From GCA-2728135 sp002728135 (lineage in GTDB: Bacteria; Pseudomonadota; Alphaproteobacteria; UBA828), in contig CAXEND010000009.1 of the NCBI GenBank assembly GCA_963997635.1, positions 30,691 through 94,690 of the forward strand: a DNA stretch of 64,000 nt, given 5' to 3'. The position numbers were made by a program, and so were the translations under genes. Shown piece by piece: positions 18,001-26,094 of the stretch. A model generated the notes under the pieces. The model was not told the origin of the DNA and did no database searches. It saw only the letters and a program-made list of their open reading frames with translations. The stretch's first letter is position 1, and every line of letters begins with the position of its first letter.

Positions 18001-18528
18001 AATATCTAATATCCCTCCCCTTACAGCGTATTCACCAACATCCATGACATTGCCAGAATTTGTATAACCGCTCATTTCTAAAAATAAAATCATGTCCTCA
18101 ATTTTATTTTTACAGCCTACATCGATAGAACGTGCTACACCCTTTAGAGCTGCTCTAGGGGGCACCCTCTGGAGAGAAGAATTTAAAGTTGTTAAAATCA
18201 GTGTTGGTTTTTTCTCTTCCAATTCCAACAATTCGCACAAGGCCAATAAACGCTGGCTTACAATATCAACACGTGGAGATATTCGATCAAATGGCAGACA
18301 ATCCCATGCAGGAAATATAATTTTGTGTAATTTAGGTTCAAAAAAACTGATACTCTCAGAGAGCATTCTAAGTCTAGAATCATCCCTTGATATATGAACA
18401 ATTGGCTTGCCGGATTTAGCCGAGTCAAATACTAGCCTACTCAACCAATAGGCATCAAAACCCTCTGGAATACCACTAAGGTTCTTTATCTCTTTCTTAT
18501 CTAACCCACACTCGGCTAATGTAAACAT
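15028..18528 (-). CDS. mfd: Transcription-repair coupling factor Mfd
   Basis: ATP-dependent DNA translocase that removes stalled RNA polymerase at lesions and recruits UvrA. The 1166-residue protein has the N-terminal UvrB-like module, the RNA polymerase interaction region beginning EGDFVVHLDHGIGVY, and then the RecG-like motor: Walker A GDVGFGKTE, DEEQHFGVSHKEK, TATPIPRTLQMSL and GRIGRSKLRGYAYL, ending with a TRCF C-terminal domain. sdhE lies ten bases upstream on the same strand, which fits an alphaproteobacterial sdhE-mfd unit. Confidence 0.97.
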   Translation of the reverse strand: MFTLAECGLDKKEIKNLSGIPEGFDAYWLSRLVFDSAKSGKPIVHISRDDSRLRMLSESISFFEPKLHKIIFPAWDCLPFDRISPRVDIVSQRLLALCELLELEEKKPTLILTTLNSSLQRVPPRAALKGVARSIDVGCKNKIEDMILFLEMSGYTNSGNVMDVGEYAVRGGILDIFPAGQKFPVRMDFFGDEIESIKVFDPITQRSSEEIQACYIGPVGEIFLDADSIKRFQRGYRLNFGAVLDKDPLFEAVSEGHRYPGIENWLPLFYDSLETIFDYLPNGLVVLDHLFDKSLIDRIESINDFYQARKSVDSGLVSDGATIYKPLNPHQLYPSLEEWNGLLSERSVARFVNFTPENSKNSQSISIGVKKCRDFTPERKQGPNILYTELRKYIKKHTNLNRNFIIAAWSPGTRERLKRIFSENHIGPIVTIDEWSRMSSINKGSIGLTVLPMEQGFEADDLVILAEQDILGSRLNRNQRRRKQKAENFLTSISEIIEGDFVVHLDHGIGVYNGLVTIEAGGALHDCLKLIYAGEDKLFLPVEHIDLLSRYGSSDTKAKLDRLGGVNWQARKARLKKKIREMAEGLIATAAKRSTYRARVFDIDHSEYDKFCSNFNYVETDDQADAIDETIQDLQSGYPMDRLICGDVGFGKTEVALRASFSISMAGMQVVVLVPTTLLCRQHYETFKNRFSNLPIKVSELSRLTSMKDFSYVKRELAAGKIDIVIGTHAILNKDIEIPNLGLVIVDEEQHFGVSHKEKLKQLKSETHILTLTATPIPRTLQMSLTGVRSMSVMATPPVDRLAVRTFIMPFDPIVIREAILREKMRGGQVFYVCPRVSDIRSIIDQLNNMVPEVKVSIAHGQMNVKDLEITMEEFCRGDYDVLVSTTIIESGLDIPRANTIIIHRSDMFGLSQLYQLRGRIGRSKLRGYAYLTYSSKSKITAAAFKRLDAIHRLDNLGAGFALASHDLDIRGAGNLLGSEQSGHIREVGVELYQNMLEEAILDLKSKDSSKGIHDKKWSPQINLGVSVLIPEDYVSDLHTRLSLYRRIGQMEDQSQIDDLIEELTDRFGSPPESVLHLLEVIVIKHFCRHAGVEKIDAGPKGAVFSFRENNFIEIDALIKYVSILDRGMRLRPDSRLVITKNWIQSRDRLDGIRKVLIDLCKMIQR

Positions 18529-18538
18529 TTTAGCGAGT

Positions 18539-18814
18539 TCAAGTTAAATCTCGTTTAATTACAAACGAGCGAATTTTATTAAGAGTTGTGGTGTTATATT
18601 CTTCTGGAACATTGACGCCCTGAACTATCCATTGATAAACAAGCGGGTCATTTCCTATTCTTAGCAAATTTTCCAAGTCTTCAACTTCTGACTTAATAAG
18701 CGAATCAGAATACTTTTCAACAAATGAACCAAGTAAAATATCCGTCTCTTTAGTCCCAGTGTGTGAAGTTCGATATCTAAGTCTTTTTAATCTTGTTTCT
18801 AGGTCAATAGTCAT
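18539..18814 (-). CDS. sdhE: FAD assembly factor SdhE (succinate dehydrogenase assembly factor 2)
   Basis: Small soluble protein (91 residues) that helps covalent flavinylation of the succinate dehydrogenase flavoprotein. The family features are the N-terminal RLKRLRYRT, the conserved G20 and E23 followed by DILLGSFVEKY, and LLRIGNDPLVYQWI. The usual RGxxE motif reads T19-G-T-K-E23, so the normally invariant Arg is Thr (codon ACT). The gene is divergent from recG (89-base gap) and just upstream of mfd, the common alphaproteobacterial arrangement. Length and the rest of the fold look intact. Confidence 0.88.
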   Translation of the reverse strand: MTIDLETRLKRLRYRTSHTGTKETDILLGSFVEKYSDSLIKSEVEDLENLLRIGNDPLVYQWIVQGVNVPEEYNTTTLNKIRSFVIKRDLT

Positions 18815-18903
18815 AAGTTAAATTCCAAATTAGAATATTAATGTATATGTCAGCCTTACTAACTGTTGGCAAGTCGTGCGTTTACAATTAGCCTCTTACT
18901 ATC

Positions 18904-20985
18904 ATGAGACCTAACATTTTAAACCCTCTTTTTGCATCCACCGAGACTATTTCGGGCGTTGGGTCACGTACGTGCTTTCAGTTGAAAAAACTTTTAGGTA
19001 ATCGTGTAATTGATTTAGTATTACATTTTCCAACAAATATCACAGAACGCCAATTTATTCCCACAATTATTAAGGCAACTCCCGGGAAAATTGTAACTGT
19101 GAACATAACTGTAAAAGGTCACCAAAGACCCTTCCACTCGAAACAGCCCTACAGAGTGCAGTGTGAAGATTCTACCGGACATCTTGATTTAGTATTTTTT
19201 CGATCTAGGTCTGACTGGATCTCTAAAGTGCTACCTATAGGAGCGAAAAGAATAGTCAGTGGATCAATTGAGTCATATGGGAAAGGTTTGCAGATGGTAC
19301 ACCCAGATTATATTGTCTCTGAGGATAAAAAAAATTCAATCCTTCCTATTGATCCAATATACCCTTTGACTGACGGATTAACCTCAAAACAGTTAAGACG
19401 TTTTATTGAAAATGCAATGGAAATTTTACCTGACCTCCCAGAATGGCATGATATATCAGTAATTCAGGATAATGCTTGGGAAAGCTGGAAATCTTCAATC
19501 CTTAAAGCTCATATGCCAAAGTCTGAGAAAGATTTATACCTAAATGCAAAATGGAGAGAAAGACTCGCTTATGACGAACTCCTAGCAAACCAGCTGGCAA
19601 TAAATATCCGATCAAAAGAAAAATCCAAATTAGGCCATTCAACCACTCCATCAAAAAGATACAGAAAGAAGGTTCTATCGAATCTTAGTTTTTCACTTAC
19701 CCCAGATCAAAATAATGCCCTCAAAGAAATTGATAATGATATGGAGAGTAAAAATAAAATGGTAAGGTTATTACAGGGTGATGTTGGAAGTGGAAAAACT
19801 GTCGTAGCACTCTTAGCAATGTTAAATGCGGTTGAGTCCTCCAAACAGGCCGCACTCATGGTACCAACCGAAATTCTAGCTAAGCAACATCATGAAAATT
19901 TTTCAAAATTTTTAGAAGAGACAGATATAAAATGTTCCCTCCTTATAGGACGCCTAACTGAGGGCAATCGTCAGAAAATTATCTCGAAACTCGCTTCCGG
20001 AGAAGTTTCCCTAATTATAGGTACTCATGCTTTATTTCAAGAAGACGTTAAATTTAACAATCTTGGTATCGTAGTAGTTGATGAGCAACATAGATTTGGC
20101 GTTGATCAACGTTTATCCCTTGTCCAAAAAGGTAATGATGTAGATATCTTAGTTATGACAGCAACACCAATCCCTAGAACATTATTATTAACTGAATATG
20201 GTGATATGGATGTGTCACGTTTGAATAATCGTCCTATAGGTCGAGGTTTAGTTAGCACAAAGGTTTTACCAATTGAACGTCTCATTGAAGTTGAAAATGC
20301 AATTAAACGTGCTGTAAATAAGGGTGCCAAAGTTTATTGGGTATGTCCATTAATTGAGAATTCAGACAACAATGAACTAGGAGCAGCACTTGAAAGATAT
20401 AATAACCTTCAATCTATATTTGATGATAAAGTAGGATTGATCCATGGTAAGATGAACGGGGACGAAAAAGACAAAGTCATGTCATCTTTCAAGAATGGCT
20501 CCCTGAAAATATTAGTTGCAACCACTGTAATAGAAGTCGGCATGGATATTCCAGATGCCACCGTAATAGTAGTAGAGCATGCCGATCGTTTTGGTCTGTC
20601 CCAATTACATCAACTTAGGGGACGTATTGGCAGAAACAACAAAGATGGAACTTGCTTATTGCTCTATAAAACCCCCTTAAATGAATATTCAAGAGAACGG
20701 TTAAAGATAATTCGACAAACAGATGATGGTTTTGAAATTGCTGAACATGACCTTAAAATTCGGGGTGCAGGAGAAATTTTAGGTACCAAACAAAGTGGAT
20801 TTAGCAAACTGCGAATAGCCGATCTCAATAGCCATGAAGAACTTTTGAAACTAGCCAACAAGCAAGCTAAAGAAATTATAGAAAGTAGAGAACTTGAGAC
20901 AAAATCAGAAAGAAGCGAAGCTCTAAAACTTTTACTTAATCTATTTGAAAGAGATCAAGCTGAGAGTAATCTAAGAGCAGGATAG
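18904..20985 (+). CDS. recG: ATP-dependent DNA helicase RecG
   Basis: Remodels stalled replication forks and branch-migrates recombination intermediates. The 693-residue protein has the N-terminal wedge/OB domain (GVGSRTCFQLKKLLG, then KPYRVQCEDSTGHLDL-like OB segment), Walker A QGDVGSGKTVVAL, VVDEQHRFGVDQR, TATPIPRTLLL, TTVIEVGMDIPDA and GRIGRNNKDGTCLLLY. No clear Shine-Dalgarno is seen before the ATG, so the message may be nearly leaderless. It converges on the DUF502 gene, 15 bases apart. Confidence 0.97.
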   Translation: MRPNILNPLFASTETISGVGSRTCFQLKKLLGNRVIDLVLHFPTNITERQFIPTIIKATPGKIVTVNITVKGHQRPFHSKQPYRVQCEDSTGHLDLVFFRSRSDWISKVLPIGAKRIVSGSIESYGKGLQMVHPDYIVSEDKKNSILPIDPIYPLTDGLTSKQLRRFIENAMEILPDLPEWHDISVIQDNAWESWKSSILKAHMPKSEKDLYLNAKWRERLAYDELLANQLAINIRSKEKSKLGHSTTPSKRYRKKVLSNLSFSLTPDQNNALKEIDNDMESKNKMVRLLQGDVGSGKTVVALLAMLNAVESSKQAALMVPTEILAKQHHENFSKFLEETDIKCSLLIGRLTEGNRQKIISKLASGEVSLIIGTHALFQEDVKFNNLGIVVVDEQHRFGVDQRLSLVQKGNDVDILVMTATPIPRTLLLTEYGDMDVSRLNNRPIGRGLVSTKVLPIERLIEVENAIKRAVNKGAKVYWVCPLIENSDNNELGAALERYNNLQSIFDDKVGLIHGKMNGDEKDKVMSSFKNGSLKILVATTVIEVGMDIPDATVIVVEHADRFGLSQLHQLRGRIGRNNKDGTCLLLYKTPLNEYSRERLKIIRQTDDGFEIAEHDLKIRGAGEILGTKQSGFSKLRIADLNSHEELLKLANKQAKEIIESRELETKSERSEALKLLLNLFERDQAESNLRAG

Positions 20986-21000
20986 AAAGTTCTTTTTTTA

Positions 21001-21735
21001 CTATTCGTCCAATTGTTTTATATTTTTATCAACTCCATCTGTTTTATGATCGGGTGGTGAAACAATTCCTCCTGAGATAACTAACTTAACACCCTCTTCA
21101 ACACTCATTTTTAAAATCTTACAATCATCACGAGGTACAAAAAGTAGAAACCCAGAAGTTGGATTAGGGGTAGTTGGTATAAAAACGTTTACCATTTTTT
21201 CATCAATAATTCTTTGAACCTCACCTCGGGTAGGTCCAGTAATAAATCCAATAACCCAGATTCCTCTTCGTGGATACTCTACAAGTACTACTTCACGAAA
21301 AGCATTAGCAGATTGTGCTAATACAGCATCAAAAATCTGCTTAAAGAGTCCATAAACAGTTCGAACAACTGGAAGCCGATTTAACAAATGCTCACCAAGT
21401 CTAACCATATATCGGCCTAGGAAATTTGTTACCAAAGCACCAATAGTCGTAAGAACTATTAATACGATGATAACTCCTAATCCTGGGATACTATGACCCA
21501 AAACATTAGATGGATTGTAATCTAACGGAATGAGAGGAATGACAGTTCTATCAACAAAGTCCACCAATAACCAGATAAGCCAAGCAGTCAGCCCAAATGG
21601 AGCAGTGACTAGTACGCCTGTGAAGAAATAGGTACGAAATCTTGCCATTAAGCCACGCTTAGGTGCAGGCTTAATTAACTGTATTGCAGACTGTACTGTC
21701 TCAGCCTTTTTTGCATTTTTATCTTCAAGAGTAAT
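21001..21735 (-). CDS. DUF502 family inner-membrane protein with probable ATT start
   Basis: Membrane protein of unknown function, common next to recG in alphaproteobacteria. Two transmembrane segments are visible: the first starts at FFTGVLVTAPFGLTAWLIW, the second at GLGVIIVLIVLTTIGALV. They are followed by LLNRLPVVRTVYGLFKQIFDAVL and VLVEYPRRGIWVIGFITGPT, the family signature. The first ATG (21648) begins right at the first membrane helix and has no ribosome-binding site. The frame stays open upstream to an ATT at 21735 with AAAGGAG seven bases before it, adding 29 residues that resemble the polar, proline/lysine-containing N-terminus usual in the family. I therefore set the start at ATT. 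Confidence 0.8.
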   Translation of the reverse strand: MTLEDKNAKKAETVQSAIQLIKPAPKRGLMARFRTYFFTGVLVTAPFGLTAWLIWLLVDFVDRTVIPLIPLDYNPSNVLGHSIPGLGVIIVLIVLTTIGALVTNFLGRYMVRLGEHLLNRLPVVRTVYGLFKQIFDAVLAQSANAFREVVLVEYPRRGIWVIGFITGPTRGEVQRIIDEKMVNVFIPTTPNPTSGFLLFVPRDDCKILKMSVEEGVKLVISGGIVSPPDHKTDGVDKNIKQLDE

Positions 21736-21742
21736 TTAGTAT

Positions 21743-21749
21743 CTCCTTT
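21743..21749 (-). promoter_or_regulatory. Shine-Dalgarno ahead of the ATT start of the DUF502 gene
   Basis: The minus strand reads AAAGGAG, then seven bases, then ATT at 21735-21733, which opens the DUF502 frame; a TAA stop lies immediately upstream in that frame. No ATG, GTG or TTG is in frame between this site and the ATG at 21648. Confidence 0.6.
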
Positions 21750-21885
21750 AGAAATAAGGATACGTTAGTATAGCACCCAGATATAACAGTCATCTGGAAA
21801 TTGTCTAGATACACAATATAGTAATAATTTATATACTTATCTAAAATAAACTGAGATTTTTCAGCATAAACTCCAGTAGAATGTT

Positions 21886-23232
21886 TTATTTTAAAGAGAT
21901 ATATATCTCTGAACGTTCAAGTCTTACAACCACGCAAGGTATTTCTGAAACTTTAAGTGCCACACACGCTCTTTTTGCTGAAAGGAGTTTTAAACCTGAA
22001 AATCTTGCTCTGTATAATACTATTCCATTTTTTAAAGTAACTGATGTTACAGTTGCCACTCCATTCTCTAGGGTTTGAGCAGCAACTCTACCTGCTCGAC
22101 GGAGTATTCTTGATGCTGAATTTTCGTTTCTAAAAGCTCCAACCTGAATAGCCCAATGCCCTTCTAATCTGGTCAAGATCGTTTTATCCTTATCATGAAT
22201 TTGATCAGTTTCCTTAAGAGTTTTTGCACCTTGCGATAAAGGTCTAAAATGTGGTAACGGCACTTGGGCAACTTTTGAAAGTTTCCTCTCTCGATCATAT
22301 TCAACTATTCTAGAAAAACCCTTATCAAGAAGGTCTTTCATATGCCTATCACGTCTCTTCGCAGTCTTCCCTCCAAAAACAACTGCAATGATCCTTCTCC
22401 CGCTTCGTTCTGCAGATGCTACCAGATTAAAACCAGATGACCGTGTGTAACCTGTTTTAATTCCATCAACTCCTCTATAAAACCCTAGTAAATTATTATG
22501 ATTCTTATGTTTTATGCCTCTAAAACGAAAGTTCTTAGAAGAGAAGAAATGATAATATTGGGGAAAATCATTGTAAATAGCAACCGCTAGAGTTGCCATA
22601 TCTCTTGCAGTAGAAAGTTGGCGTCTATTAGGTAAACCCGAAGCATTTAGAAATGTAGTCTTTTTCATGCCTAAAGACCTAGCCCTAAGAGTCATTTTCT
22701 GAGCGAATTCCCATTCTGTCCCCCCTAACGCCTCAGCTAAAACAGTTGCTACATCATTAGCAGATTTAGTAACTAGTGCTAGAATCGAATGCTTAACTGA
22801 AATTGTATCTCCACGTTTAAGTCCAAGCTTAGAGGGTGTTTGACCTTCTGCACGTTTACTAACTTTGAGACGAGAATTCATTTTTAACCGACCAGTCTCA
22901 AGTGCCTCAAATGTCATGTAAAGAGTCATGATTTTTGTCAATGATGCTGGAAAGTTTCGTGTGTCTGCATTCCTCGATCTTAAAACTCTTCCATTGTCTG
23001 CATCAACAATAATTGAAGCATAACCAGCATAACTCTTATTGGACAAAACAAATTGGCTCCCAGCTACTAAAGCAAATGGAATTAGGATAAATATAAATAA
23101 TTTCAAGCTGTAGTTCTTCAATGAGATCAAGGCCTCACCCCAGTATATAATTAGATAAAAACAGATAAACGAATCTAATATCCCTACTTTATGGAATAAA
23201 AAAGAATCAGGCGTCAATAAAAGAAAGTTCAT
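21886..23232 (-). CDS. D-alanyl-D-alanine carboxypeptidase with SPOR domain
   Basis: Periplasmic, low-molecular-weight penicillin-binding protein that trims peptidoglycan pentapeptides. Peptidase S11 motifs are S97-L-T-K100, S157-A-N159 and K259-T-G261 (numbering from the ATG at 23232). From about residue 365 a SPOR domain follows (WAIQVGAFRNENSASRIL), which binds denuded septal glycan. The start is uncertain. The ATG at 23232 has no ribosome-binding site and gives a long N-terminus, while a TTG at 23121 would give a clean signal peptide (KNYSLKLFIFILIPFALVAG ending near SYA). It follows the amidase on the same strand by 26 bases. Confidence 0.9.
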   Translation of the reverse strand: MNFLLLTPDSFLFHKVGILDSFICFYLIIYWGEALISLKNYSLKLFIFILIPFALVAGSQFVLSNKSYAGYASIIVDADNGRVLRSRNADTRNFPASLTKIMTLYMTFEALETGRLKMNSRLKVSKRAEGQTPSKLGLKRGDTISVKHSILALVTKSANDVATVLAEALGGTEWEFAQKMTLRARSLGMKKTTFLNASGLPNRRQLSTARDMATLAVAIYNDFPQYYHFFSSKNFRFRGIKHKNHNNLLGFYRGVDGIKTGYTRSSGFNLVASAERSGRRIIAVVFGGKTAKRRDRHMKDLLDKGFSRIVEYDRERKLSKVAQVPLPHFRPLSQGAKTLKETDQIHDKDKTILTRLEGHWAIQVGAFRNENSASRILRRAGRVAAQTLENGVATVTSVTLKNGIVLYRARFSGLKLLSAKRACVALKVSEIPCVVVRLERSEIYISLK

Positions 23233-23258
23233 TCATAATAAATTATGACCACAATTCA

Positions 23259-24671
23259 CTAATTTATAACTTTTTCACAATGAAGAATTGCCTCATTCGG
23301 GCATGCTTTTTCATATGCTGCAGCTGCACTAATGACCTTTAAATCATCAAAGTTATTGCCTATAATTTGCATACTTACAGGCAGTCCATCATCGGCAAGG
23401 CCACATGGAATACTGGCAGCTGGTTGCCCTGTCAGGTTAAATGGGTAAGTAAATGGACTCAAATCGTCCCAATTACATCCTCCCGATATAATCCTGTGAT
23501 CATTTTTATGCATTAATGCAGTTGTAGGCATCGTTGGGGTAATAAGCAAATCATATTTTTCATGAAAAGAGCGCATGCTTGATGTTAATTCAGCTCTAGC
23601 ATTGGAGGCTTCTAAAAAATCAGTCAAGGTTATTTTCTCTCCGATTTTGGAAACCTGACAAAGACCAGGCTCTATGAGCAATTTTTGTTTATTTGTAAAG
23701 TTTCGAAGTAAACTTGCAGCCCCCACATACCAGTGTTTTCTGAATATTTCTTGAGGATTACTAAAAGCAGGATTTACTATCTCAACTCTAGCACCAAGCG
23801 ACTTAAATACTTCTACAGCTTCTTCTACCTTGCGCGCGACACATAAATCAACACTCGCATAGCCCAAATCAGGGCTGTAAGCGATACGTAATCCATTAAC
23901 ACCAGAATTTAGAGAATAGATATAATCTAACTGCTGATATGGTAAAGAGAAGATATCTCTATTATCAGGTTTACTAATTATCTCTAACATAGCAGCTGCA
24001 TCTGAAACACTTGTACTTATAGGGCCTACATGAGCTAACGAACCAAAGGGACTTGGGGGATATAGTGGTATTCGGCCGGCACTTGCTTTGAATCCAAAAA
24101 CACCACAATAAGCTGCCGGTATACGTATTGATCCACCTCCATCAGTGCCAAGATGCATTAGCCCTATCCTTAATGCTGCAGCAACAGCAGCACCTCCGCT
24201 TGACCCACCAGGGGTTCTCTCTAAACACCAAGGGTTCAGAGTTACCCCTGTCAGGTGACTATCGGTGAGAGCCTTCCAGCCAAATTCAGGGGTAGTCGTT
24301 TTCCCAATTAGAATAGCCCCGTTCTCATTTAGTCTTTGAACACAAGGTGCATCTTCATCCCAAACTTGATCTTTATCAATGAGTAAAGAACCTCTTAAAG
24401 TGGGCCATCCCTTTGTTAGAATAAGGTCCTTACACGAATAAGGGATCCCATCGAGTAAACTTTTTGGCTCTCTGTTTGACCAACGTTTTGTTGATTCATA
24501 CGCAGCTTTCAATGATTTATCAGGATCCCAAAAACAGAAAGCATTACAAGCTATATCGAGCTCTTCTAATCTTGCAAGAGTGTTTTCAACTACATCTATA
24601 GGTGTCAAATTACCTGATGCATATAACTTGTTTATTTGCATTATATTCTTTGTGGAAAGTTCATTAATCAT
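23259..24671 (-). CDS. Amidase (amidase signature family)
   Basis: Amidase-signature hydrolase, 470 residues. The catalytic triad is visible: K81 in PYSCKDLILTKG, S157 in PGGSSGGAAVAAAL and S181 in DGGGSIRIPA. It resembles GatA in fold, but no gatB or gatC is nearby and the C-terminal part differs, so it is more likely a stand-alone amidase acting on an unknown amide. It starts seven bases after the phosphomannomutase gene, so it belongs to the galU-ugd-pmm transcription unit by position, although its chemistry does not obviously fit. Confidence 0.85.
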   Translation of the reverse strand: MINELSTKNIMQINKLYASGNLTPIDVVENTLARLEELDIACNAFCFWDPDKSLKAAYESTKRWSNREPKSLLDGIPYSCKDLILTKGWPTLRGSLLIDKDQVWDEDAPCVQRLNENGAILIGKTTTPEFGWKALTDSHLTGVTLNPWCLERTPGGSSGGAAVAAALRIGLMHLGTDGGGSIRIPAAYCGVFGFKASAGRIPLYPPSPFGSLAHVGPISTSVSDAAAMLEIISKPDNRDIFSLPYQQLDYIYSLNSGVNGLRIAYSPDLGYASVDLCVARKVEEAVEVFKSLGARVEIVNPAFSNPQEIFRKHWYVGAASLLRNFTNKQKLLIEPGLCQVSKIGEKITLTDFLEASNARAELTSSMRSFHEKYDLLITPTMPTTALMHKNDHRIISGGCNWDDLSPFTYPFNLTGQPAASIPCGLADDGLPVSMQIIGNNFDDLKVISAAAAYEKACPNEAILHCEKVIN

Positions 24672-24678
24672 GATTTTA

Positions 24679-26085
24679 CTAAATCAAATCTGGTAAAGTA
24701 ACTTTACTTTTCGAGAGATAATACAATAATTCTGACTTGATCTCTCTTAATGTCTGAATATCTTTCGCTTCACAGCGTGCTACTAGTACTGGCTGGGTGT
24801 TTGATGCACGTAACAACCACCAGCCTCCATCTTTAGTGACTCTAACACCATCTATACTTAATACATCTGCACCATTTTTTTCTAGATTTCTAGCCACTTC
24901 TGAAACTACTGTGAACTTTTGATCATCTGGGCAATCAAATCTAATTTCTGGTGTATTAACTAACTTAGGTAAACTATCGTATAGTTGACTCAAGGAGCTA
25001 TTTGAATTTTTCAACATGGCTAACAATCTCAGTGCAGTATAAATAGCATCATCAAAACCAAACCAGTGATCGTTAAAAAATATGTGCCCACTCATTTCCC
25101 CTGCTAAAGGAGCAGACAGTTCAAGCATTTTATCCTTTATGCATGAATGACCAGTTTTCCATATAATTGGCATTCCTCCTAAACGCGAGATTTCTTCAAA
25201 AACTACCTGGCTTGATTTAACATCAGCTATAATACTTCCACCTGGATAATCAACCAATACGTCTCTAGCTAGAAGTGCCAGCAATTGATCACCCCAAATT
25301 ATTCTCCCTAATTCATCTATGACACCAATTCGATCCCCATCACCATCAAAAGCAAAACCTAAATCGTAGTTCTTCTGTTTAACAATACTTATAATTTCAT
25401 TAAGGTTTTCAGGTATTGTTGGATCTGGATGATGGGATGGAAATGCACCGTCTATTGACCCATTAACTAATATATGCTGACCAGGTAGACGGTCTATTAG
25501 AGTCTTTATTATTTCTGCAGTTGCACCATGTCCAGGATCCCAAACAACCTTATTCGGCAATAAAGAACCACATAAATTCAATAAGGATTCAATATACGCA
25601 CCAGATAAGTCTTTCTTAACAATACTGCCCTTACCCTCTAGAAAATCCTGTCTTTCAACAATCACACCAAGTTCTTTGATAGAAGGTCCATAAAAAGGCT
25701 TGCCATCGACAACAAATTTAAAACCATTAAATTCAGGGGGGTTATGAGATCCTGTGATCATTATTCCTGCATTAGAGGCCAAATATTCCACAGTAAAATA
25801 TAGAAGTGGTGTAGGTCCACATCCAATTTCTATGACCTCACAACCTGATACGCATAAACCTTCGCAAAGAAAGGATGAAAACAAGGGAGAACTATGACGT
25901 CCATCATAAGCTACTACAATCTTAGGTGCAGTAATTTTATATTTTTTATTTAAAATAGTCGCCATGGCACGACCAATTACGAAAGCATCATTTTCCGTAA
26001 GAGTTTGACCAACCAATCCTCTTATATCATATTCACGTAATATAGAGGGGGCTAGTTTATATTCACTCTTATTAAGACTAACCAT
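24679..26085 (-). CDS. Phosphomannomutase/phosphoglucomutase
   Basis: Alpha-D-phosphohexomutase interconverting hexose 6- and 1-phosphates, making mannose-1-P or glucose-1-P for nucleotide-sugar synthesis. The 468-residue protein has REYDIRGLVG at the N-terminus, the phosphoserine loop TGSHNPPEFNGFK, the metal-binding DGDGDRIG, sugar-binding GEMSGHIFF and the C-terminal phosphate loop RASNTQPVLVARCE. This set matches AlgC/ManB-type enzymes. It is nine bases downstream of ugd and follows galU, so glucose-1-P, UDP-glucose and UDP-glucuronate formation are grouped. Confidence 0.93.
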   Translation of the reverse strand: MVSLNKSEYKLAPSILREYDIRGLVGQTLTENDAFVIGRAMATILNKKYKITAPKIVVAYDGRHSSPLFSSFLCEGLCVSGCEVIEIGCGPTPLLYFTVEYLASNAGIMITGSHNPPEFNGFKFVVDGKPFYGPSIKELGVIVERQDFLEGKGSIVKKDLSGAYIESLLNLCGSLLPNKVVWDPGHGATAEIIKTLIDRLPGQHILVNGSIDGAFPSHHPDPTIPENLNEIISIVKQKNYDLGFAFDGDGDRIGVIDELGRIIWGDQLLALLARDVLVDYPGGSIIADVKSSQVVFEEISRLGGMPIIWKTGHSCIKDKMLELSAPLAGEMSGHIFFNDHWFGFDDAIYTALRLLAMLKNSNSSLSQLYDSLPKLVNTPEIRFDCPDDQKFTVVSEVARNLEKNGADVLSIDGVRVTKDGGWWLLRASNTQPVLVARCEAKDIQTLREIKSELLYYLSKSKVTLPDLI

Positions 26086-26094
26086 TAGACTTGT

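Noticed and set aside
23259..24671. Possibility that the amidase is GatA of the tRNA-dependent amidotransferase
   Set aside because: No gatB or gatC is adjacent and the C-terminal half lacks recognisable GatA features; it is kept as a general amidase.
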